From: an uncultured Clostridia bacterium
GTDB taxonomy: Bacteria; Bacillota_A; Clostridia; Christensenellales; CAG-138
Direction: 5' to 3'
Length of the DNA: 10,525 bases
NCBI GenBank assembly: GCA_937877295.1
Contig: CALFIV010000418.1
Coordinates: forward strand, 1 to 10,525
Below are positions 6,189 to 10,525 of this stretch, piece after piece (positions within the stretch are counted from its first letter, which is position 1; the number at the start of each line of letters is the position of its first letter). The position numbers were made by a program, and so were the translations under genes. The notes under the pieces were generated by a model, which saw only the letters and a program-made list of their open reading frames with translations, did not search any database and was not told where the DNA came from.

Positions 6189-6667
6189 TCGGGAAAAGCG
6201 GGTGCCTGATGCTGACGTATGAACCGGTAAACATCAAAAGCCTTCGCACGTTTCTGAGGCTGTCCGTTTCGGAAGAACAGAAGCGCATTCTTGCCACAAG
6301 CAACGCAAAAACTTATCTGCAGTCTGTCGCCGGAAAACGGTATTCCAGACTGTTCCTGATTCGGGATGATGGGAATGCGGTCGGATATGTCTATCTCTAT
6401 TGCTACGCAAAAACGAAAAAGTACAATGTCGGCAGACTGCTGATCGACGCGCGATACCAGAATCGTGGGATCGGCCGGCAGGCGCTGCTGTGGGCGCTGG
6501 ATTATCTGTATGCCCGCCACGCGCCAAGGGTGCTGCTTTCCGTGCACCCGGAAAACACCGCAGCGAGAACTCTTTATGAAAGTGTCGGATTCGCGTATTG
6601 CGAAGGTCGCTATTGGGGAAAAGAAATGGTAATGATGCACCGCCCGAATGCACAGCCTATTTCGTAA
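6185..6667 (+). CDS. GNAT family N-acetyltransferase
   Basis: The product is 160 residues; the family moves an acetyl group from acetyl-CoA to an amine. The acetyl-CoA pyrophosphate loop is visible as YQNRGIGRQAL (Q/RxxGxG/A) at about residues 91-101, after beta-4 GRLLIDA. The C-terminal VLLSVHPENTAARTLYESVGF is the standard GNAT motif B. The N-terminal LRLSVSEEQK resembles polyamine (spermidine/diamine) acetyltransferases of the BltD/PaiA kind, so a small amine substrate is possible. The ATG overlaps the stop of the HTH gene by ATGA, implying translational coupling. A second start at 6209 (MLTYEP) would drop eight residues and fits the family start better; neither has a clear ribosome site. 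In this context a GNAT toxin is conceivable, but the sequence looks more like a metabolic enzyme. Confidence 0.85.
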   Translation: MIGKSGCLMLTYEPVNIKSLRTFLRLSVSEEQKRILATSNAKTYLQSVAGKRYSRLFLIRDDGNAVGYVYLYCYAKTKKYNVGRLLIDARYQNRGIGRQALLWALDYLYARHAPRVLLSVHPENTAARTLYESVGFAYCEGRYWGKEMVMMHRPNAQPIS

Positions 6668-6681
6668 ATAACGCGCGTTAT
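6668..6681. other. 14-bp perfect palindrome right after the GNAT stop codon
   Basis: ATAACGCGCGTTAT begins at the base after the TAA. With no loop it is not a good RNA hairpin and no T run follows. It could be a protein site or chance. Confidence 0.3.
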
Positions 6682-6718
6682 GCCTCGCCCCCTGTCGACC
6701 TTCGTCCGAGAATAAAGG

Positions 6719-6861
6719 AAGAAGCTGTTAAGAAGTCTAACCACTTGTCATCCTGAGGCTTGCCGAAGGATCTCAGAGCGAAAACAAGATCCTTGCGTTC
6801 AGAGATTCTTCACCTTTACTGCGCAGCAAATTCAAAATGACAGACTTTTTAACAGCTTCTT
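6719..6861. mobile_element. MITE-like element with 20-bp terminal inverted repeats
   Basis: The ends AAGAAGCTGTTAAGAAGTCT (6719-6738) and its reverse complement (6842-6861) match at 19 of 20 bases around a 103-bp core. The core contains TGTCATCCTGAG, GAAGGATCTC, AGATTCTTCAC and a right-hand AATGACAG. I recall this pattern as an abundant intergenic repeat in many bacterial genomes. An inner hairpin (AAGGATCT/AGATCCTT, 6766-6773 and 6787-6794) adds structure. It has no coding capacity. It sits in the gap between convergent genes, a usual landing place for such elements. Confidence 0.7.
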
Positions 6862-7024
6862 TTTACATGCGATCGTTTTTTCCGAACAGAACGTCCTTGC
6901 CCGAGTCTTTTGATCTCGCAAGGTTCTCGGGGACAGTCGTCAGTGCGTCACACGGCAGCCGACAAGCCGACCGGCTTCTTTGCCGGTGCGGACGGATCAA
7001 CAGTCTGCTTTTTCGGTTTTTCGG
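6862..7024. other. Gap between the MITE-like element and the zinc-ribbon gene
   Basis: This is the rest of the 357-bp gap between the convergent GNAT and zinc-ribbon genes (6668-7024). I see no convincing gene in it. It holds several small inverted repeats, for example CCTTGC/GCAAGG near 6894-6916 and the hairpin at 6970-6987, plus short T runs. It probably contains the 3' ends of both transcripts. Confidence 0.5.
6970..6987 (-). terminator. Possible 3' hairpin of the zinc-ribbon gene
   Basis: A perfect 6-bp GC-rich stem (ACCGGC/GCCGGT) with a 6-nt loop lies about 40 nt past the stop at 7025. No U-tract follows on the minus strand, so it is not a classical intrinsic terminator. Confidence 0.3.
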
Positions 7025-7450
7025 TTATTTTTTGAGCTCCTGCTTTTTCATCTTGACGAGCGTTGAGAGATACAGGACTGTGTCGGAAAGCAGCCAGATA
7101 ATGACGCCGTAGGAGAGGCCCTGTAAAAGCTCTGCAAAGAACTGCGCAAAGATCGCGCCGCCCGGATACTTGCCGACCGCGAGCGTGATCATGTGAACGA
7201 TGGCGGTGAGCAGATAGAACGTCATCACGGTGACGGCGACCGCCTTTGCGATCAGGCAGAAGAGCCCCTGCTCCCTGACCCATTTCTGGAAGGCGTTTTT
7301 GACCTCCGGCTGTTTCGGTTCGGTCTTGGCTTTCGGCGGTTCGAACTGCAGTTCGGGTTCGGCCGCAGCTTCGGGAGCAAAGCGCGCTCCGCAGGCATCG
7401 CAGAACGTCGCGTCGTCGGGCAGTAGTTTTCCGCATTTCGTGCAATACAT
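7025..7450 (-). CDS. Zinc-ribbon protein with two transmembrane segments
   Basis: The product is 141 residues. The N-terminus has a zinc ribbon with CxxC pairs at Cys3/Cys6 and Cys17/Cys20 (YCTKCGKLLPDDATFCDACG), the common prokaryotic zinc_ribbon_2 type. A Pro/Glu/Lys-rich linker (about 25-55) follows, then two hydrophobic helices at about 64-92 and 98-131 and a short basic tail (KMKKQELKK). It is probably an inner-membrane protein with the ribbon in the cytoplasm. The function is unknown; similar small proteins are common in Clostridia. I chose the ATG at 7450 because AAGGAGG lies 8 nt upstream and the ribbon starts at once. The ATG ten codons earlier would put that ribosome site inside the gene. 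It lies 60 bp downstream of the foldase gene on the same strand. Confidence 0.85.
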   Translation of the reverse strand: MYCTKCGKLLPDDATFCDACGARFAPEAAAEPELQFEPPKAKTEPKQPEVKNAFQKWVREQGLFCLIAKAVAVTVMTFYLLTAIVHMITLAVGKYPGGAIFAQFFAELLQGLSYGVIIWLLSDTVLYLSTLVKMKKQELKK

Positions 7451-7458
7451 ATCGTTGT

Positions 7459-7465
7459 CCTCCTT
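7459..7465 (-). promoter_or_regulatory. Ribosome binding site deciding the zinc-ribbon start
   Basis: AAGGAGG on the minus strand, 8 nt before the ATG at 7450. It excludes the in-frame ATG at 7480. Confidence 0.85.
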
Positions 7466-7479
7466 AGTCTTATGATGCA

Positions 7480-7506
7480 AACGGGGAAGACTTTGCCTCC
7501 CCCGTT
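7480..7506 (-). terminator. Intercistronic hairpin after the foldase gene
   Basis: On the minus strand AACGGGGGAGG and TCTTCCCCGTT form an 11-bp stem with a 5-nt loop, 4 nt past the foldase stop. Two of the pairs are G-U and would be A-C mismatches in + strand RNA, so the structure is better in the minus transcript. Only three U follow, so termination would be partial. It may protect the foldase mRNA or lower expression of the zinc-ribbon gene. Confidence 0.5.
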
Positions 7507-7510
7507 GGGT

Positions 7511-8950
7511 TTAATAACCGAGATACTCCTTGCCGACCGCGGCAATCACATCCTCATGGCGGACCACAGCCGCCGCTGCCTCCGCGTTCCATTCCTCCAT
7601 CAGCGCTTCCCATGCCTCTTCCTTCACATCGTCCGCCGCCGCCGCTTGGATCGCTTCCGCAATCGATGCACAGTCCACCGCGCCTGCCGGGAGCGTTTCG
7701 ATCCGTTTGACGATGTAATAGACATCGTCGACCGGGATCGGCTCGGAATACGTGCCGGGCAGCAGCTCCGCCGCGAAGCCGGAAAGCTCGCCGTACACCG
7801 GATCGTCCTCCGCAAGAATCAGTGTGTCCGCCGTGCTGCTGTCTGCGTTGTACTGCTTCATCACGTCCTCGAACGGCGTTTCCTCCTCCAAGGCCTCATA
7901 CGCTTTGGCGATGCTTCTGCGCGCTTCGCCGCTGTATGCTTCTTCGAGCGCATCATTCTCCGCTTTCAGCGCCGCGTACTCGGTCGCGATCGTCTGAAGA
8001 CGTTCTTCGTTTTCGCCGTTCAGCGCAAGCTTGCCGTATTCCTGCTCAAGCTTTGCCATCTCGGTGCGGTTGGCGTCGATCTTGATATCGCGATCGTTTT
8101 CGGGCGCGATGCGGATGATCTGCACACGCAAAACGCCTTCCGGCACATACAGCGCGGGATACTTCGTTTCGCCCGCTTCAAAGGCTTCCACCTGATCGAG
8201 ATACGCCTCGGGGTCGTCGTCAAAGCTTTCCTGCTGTGCCGCGAGCGTATCCGCATACCACGCTTCGACCTGCTCGTCGGAAACCGCAAAGTCCGCCTCG
8301 CTCTGCGCGCGCAGCTTTTCGGTCAGACGCTCGGCGCGGATCTCGGTGCCGATGTTTTCGCGCTCGTACAGCAGATACTGATCGAACGTATACCCTTCAT
8401 GGAAGATGAGCGCAAGCTGCTCGTTGATCATGCTGAGCGCGCTTTCGACCTGCTCCTCGGTCAACTGCGCAACGTCCTCGACATAGTCCTCGGTCGCGCC
8501 GCCGTAATAGGCAAACTGACAGATGAGCGCGTCGCGCTCCTCGTCCAGCCGCGCCGCGGTCTCGGTTTCAACCTCCGCTTCCTCCTCCGCAGAGAGCTTC
8601 ACGCCCAGCTGATCGGCCTTCCAAAGCGGCATATAATACTCGATCAGATACTGCAGCGACATGTCGCGGCATTGTTCGACGATGCTGTCGTCGACCGAGC
8701 CGGAATAGCTGAACATATCGATATAGGAGTCAAAGACGTTCTCGAGGTCCATCGCCGTGATCCTGATCGTTCCGAGCTCGGCCGCAACGGCTTCGGGATC
8801 GTAGCTCGCGGCTTCTGCGCTTGCCGTCGGCTGCAGGTTCTCCGGCGCGACGTCCGTCGCCTGGGTCTCCTCCGGCACAAGGCAGCCCGCAAAGGACAGC
8901 GTCATCAGAAGCGCCAGCAGCAGCGCAAGCAGGTTGGTTTTGTATTTCAT
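7511..8950 (-). CDS. Foldase-type lipoprotein, parvulin-like peptidyl-prolyl isomerase (PrsA/SurA-like)
   Basis: The product is 479 residues. Residues 1-22 are a lipoprotein signal ending in FAGC; Cys23 would be lipidated and the protein held on the outer face of the membrane. A SurA/PrsA-like helical region follows (about 50-260, very acidic, with AELGTIRITAMDLE at 58-70). A parvulin-like core appears in two parts: VLRVQIIRIAPEN (273-285), and TPFEDVMKQYNAD (358-370) with LLPGTYSEPIPVDDVYYIVKRIE (397-419). A Glu/Ala/Leu-rich coiled-coil-like insert (about 290-355) lies between them. The known role is folding of exported proteins; whether the split domain still isomerises proline bonds is uncertain. 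An isomerase gene next to mfd is a familiar order in Clostridia. The ATG at 8950 starts a complete signal peptide, but AAGGAA lies a long 14 nt upstream. Confidence 0.85.
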   Translation of the reverse strand: MKYKTNLLALLLALLMTLSFAGCLVPEETQATDVAPENLQPTASAEAASYDPEAVAAELGTIRITAMDLENVFDSYIDMFSYSGSVDDSIVEQCRDMSLQYLIEYYMPLWKADQLGVKLSAEEEAEVETETAARLDEERDALICQFAYYGGATEDYVEDVAQLTEEQVESALSMINEQLALIFHEGYTFDQYLLYERENIGTEIRAERLTEKLRAQSEADFAVSDEQVEAWYADTLAAQQESFDDDPEAYLDQVEAFEAGETKYPALYVPEGVLRVQIIRIAPENDRDIKIDANRTEMAKLEQEYGKLALNGENEERLQTIATEYAALKAENDALEEAYSGEARRSIAKAYEALEEETPFEDVMKQYNADSSTADTLILAEDDPVYGELSGFAAELLPGTYSEPIPVDDVYYIVKRIETLPAGAVDCASIAEAIQAAAADDVKEEAWEALMEEWNAEAAAAVVRHEDVIAAVGKEYLGY

Positions 8951-8986
8951 AAGTCGATTTGATATTCCTTTCCCATGGATTGTCTC

Positions 8987-9015
8987 ATTATACTCTGTTT
9001 TACGGTCAATCGCAA
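8987..9015 (-). promoter_or_regulatory. Promoter of the foldase gene, overlapping the end of mfd
   Basis: On the minus strand a perfect TATAAT (8987-8992), a 17-bp spacer and TTGCGA (9010-9015, four of six). The -35 lies within the last codons of mfd. Transcription would begin near 8980, giving a leader of about 30 nt, so the foldase gene can be expressed apart from mfd. Confidence 0.6.
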
Positions 9016-10525
9016 TGCATCAACCTGTAAAATAATTGTGGAAGATTTTTGACAAAACCCGAAACTGTGCGGTTTTTGTCCCGCCATTCGATCGACGGCG
9101 GCTCGCTTGCCAGAAGCCTGAGGTCCGGTTCGGACGAGAGCACGGCCAGAAGCCGCATCCCGTCCGGATGCGCCGAAGCGTCGTACTGCATCGTCACCTT
9201 GCCGTCGCGCACCGTCACCTGTGCGATCCCCGCGCGCTTTGCGTAGGCGCGGATCAGCGCAAGCTGCATCAAAGTCATGACCGGTTCGGGCAGATCGCCG
9301 TAGCGGTCGTTGAATTCGTCCAGAAGATCGGCGTAGGCGTCGCTGTCCGTAATCTGCGCAATGCGCTTGTACATGGCAAGCCGGTGCAGCTCGGAGGGCA
9401 GAAACGTCTTCGGCACATACGCGTCGACCGGCGCGTCGATCGTCGTTTCGATCTCGGGCGCAATCGCCTCGCCCTTCGCCTCGGCTACGGCGGACCGCAT
9501 CAGCTTGCAGTAGAATTCGTAGCCGACGTCCGCGATATGCCCGTGCTGCTCCGCGCCTAAAAGACTTCCCGCGCCGCGGATCTCGAGGTCGCGCATGGCG
9601 AGGCGGAAGCCCGCGCCGAACTGCGTAAATTCGCGAATGGCCAGCAGCCGCTTCTGCGCCGTTTCGGAGACTGCGCGCGCCTGCGGCACGGTGAAATAGG
9701 CGTATGCCATGCGTGTGCTGCGCCCGACCCTGCCGCGCAGCTGATAGAGCTGCGCAAGACCGAGCTTGTCGGCTTCGAGCACGACGAGCGTGTTTGCGTT
9801 GGGAATATCGACGCCGCTTTCGACGATCGTCGAGCAGAGGAGGACGTCGATCTCGCGGTTCAAAAACGCCATCATCGTCTCCTCGAGCTGTGCCTCCGGC
9901 ATCTGCCCGTGCGCCATGCGGATGCGCGCCTCCGGCAAAAGCGTTTGAAAATGCGTGAGCGTCGAGCCCATCGTCAGCACGCGGTTCGACACGACAAACG
10001 CCTGTCCGCCGCGCGCAAGCTCACGGCTCAGCGCCGCCGCAATGAACGCGTCGTTGTATTCCATGACGAACGTCTGCACCGGGAAACGGTTTTCCGGCGG
10101 CGTCTCGATCGTGGAGATGTCGCGGATGCCGGTCATCGAAAGGTTCAATGTCCGCGGGATCGGCGTCGCAGTGAGCGTCAGCACGTCGATCTCGCTTCGA
10201 AGCGCCTTGATCTGCTCCTTGTGGTTGACGCCGAACCGGTGCTCCTCGTCGATGATCAAAAGCCCGAGGTCCTTGAACTTGACCGACTTTGCAAGCAGCG
10301 CATGCGTGCCGACCACCACGTCGATCTCGCCGCTTTCCAAGCCTTTTTTGATCTCCGCGCATTCCTTGGGCGACTGAAACCGCGAAAGGCACGCCACGCG
10401 CACCGGAAAATCGGCAAAGCGCTGTAAAAGCGTATGATAATGCTGCTGCGCAAGGATCGTGGTTGGCACGAGAAACGCCGTCTGCTTGCTGTCCTGCGCC
10501 GCCTTGAACGCCGCGCGCATCGCGA
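9006..10525 (-). CDS. mfd: Transcription-repair coupling factor Mfd, C-terminal part (N-terminus beyond window)
   Basis: The frame is open to the right edge; at least 505 residues remain of a protein normally about 1,150 long. Mfd uses ATP to push stalled RNA polymerase off DNA and recruits UvrA for repair. Counting from the Met at 10520, the helicase/translocase motifs are VPTTILAQQHY (18-28), GTHALL (71-76), the DEEH box in DEEHRFG (91-97), TATPIPRT (117-124), AHGQMPE (203-209), STIVESGVDIPNANT (230-244) and QLRGRVGRS (260-268). RDLEIRGAGSLLG (310-322) is the TRG/RAD region typical of Mfd and RecG. Residues about 360-500 (PVDAYVPKTFLPSELHRLAMY and after) form the Mfd-specific C-terminal domain D7, which separates it from RecG. 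The stop is at 9006. The promoter of the next gene overlaps its 3' end. Confidence 0.97.
   Translation of the reverse strand, partial: AMRAAFKAAQDSKQTAFLVPTTILAQQHYHTLLQRFADFPVRVACLSRFQSPKECAEIKKGLESGEIDVVVGTHALLAKSVKFKDLGLLIIDEEHRFGVNHKEQIKALRSEIDVLTLTATPIPRTLNLSMTGIRDISTIETPPENRFPVQTFVMEYNDAFIAAALSRELARGGQAFVVSNRVLTMGSTLTHFQTLLPEARIRMAHGQMPEAQLEETMMAFLNREIDVLLCSTIVESGVDIPNANTLVVLEADKLGLAQLYQLRGRVGRSTRMAYAYFTVPQARAVSETAQKRLLAIREFTQFGAGFRLAMRDLEIRGAGSLLGAEQHGHIADVGYEFYCKLMRSAVAEAKGEAIAPEIETTIDAPVDAYVPKTFLPSELHRLAMYKRIAQITDSDAYADLLDEFNDRYGDLPEPVMTLMQLALIRAYAKRAGIAQVTVRDGKVTMQYDASAHPDGMRLLAVLSSEPDLRLLASEPPSIEWRDKNRTVSGFVKNLPQLFYRLMHCD

Noticed and set aside
5655..6640. Minus-strand open frames of 131 and 229 codons
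   Set aside because: Antisense to the DUF2442/HTH and GNAT genes, which have clear domains and coupled starts.
6837..7112. + strand open frame starting in the inverted repeat
   Set aside because: It begins inside the MITE-like arm, lacks a ribosome site and runs into the convergent zinc-ribbon gene.
6948..7445. Minus-strand open frame of 165 codons overlapping the zinc-ribbon gene
   Set aside because: The other frame holds the CxxC pairs, two membrane helices and the AAGGAGG-spaced start.
7472..8962. + strand open frame of 496 codons
   Set aside because: Antisense to the foldase gene; Arg/Leu-rich with no recognisable domain.
9036..10427. + strand open frames of up to 174 codons across mfd
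   Set aside because: The mfd frame carries all helicase motifs on the minus strand; these are its shadows.
1..10525. tRNA, rRNA, CRISPR array or transposase gene
   Set aside because: No cloverleaf, no spaced short repeats and no transposase-like frame were seen; the only tandem repeats are within the surface protein gene.

Overview
The window looks like a chromosomal stretch from a Gram-positive anaerobe of the Clostridia (Bacillota). This is inferred from a TSP3-like/lipase surface protein with GHxW and InlB-like repeats, an LxxC-type lipoprotein foldase directly downstream of mfd, strong AGGAGG ribosome sites and sigma-A type promoters. Most of the sequence is GC-rich with strongly biased codons. 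That bias creates long spurious open frames on the antisense strand. The exception is an AT-richer island at about 5400-6670, which carries the only genes on the + strand.

Layout, left to right. (1) 1-4428, minus: at least 1,476 residues of a secreted multidomain surface protein. It has a signal peptide, an acidic linker, two sets of DxDGDG calcium-binding repeats, a class-3-lipase-like alpha/beta hydrolase with a visible GHSRG nucleophile, GHxW modules, a carbohydrate-module-like segment and an InlB-type repeat. Its C-terminus lies beyond the left edge. A good promoter and ribosome site precede it. (2) 4541-5227, minus: a flavodoxin-fold NAD(P)H-dependent FMN reductase with its own promoter, overlapped by an inverted repeat. 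(3) 5420-6667, plus: a compact three-gene operon of DUF4160 (frameshifted at a T6 run), DUF2442 fused to an Xre-type HTH, and a GNAT acetyltransferase joined by an ATGA overlap. Its promoter spacer is filled by a perfect 20-bp palindrome, probably the operator for the HTH protein. (4) 6719-6861: a MITE-like element with 20-bp terminal inverted repeats. (5) 7025-7450, minus: a small zinc-ribbon protein with two membrane segments. (6) 7511-8950, minus: a parvulin-like foldase lipoprotein with a coiled-coil insertion. (7) 9006-10525, minus: the C-terminal third or more of Mfd, the transcription-repair coupling factor, cut by the right edge.

mfd, the foldase gene and the zinc-ribbon gene run in one direction with short gaps (54 and 60 bp). 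They may be co-transcribed, although a promoter also sits between mfd and the foldase gene. The + strand operon is the most interesting part. It has the layout of a self-regulated toxin-antitoxin-like or small defence module: a small DUF4160 protein, a DNA-binding partner, an enzyme gene translationally coupled to it, a palindromic operator, local AT-richness and an adjacent mobile repeat. That functional reading is inference. No tRNA, rRNA, CRISPR array or transposase gene was seen.
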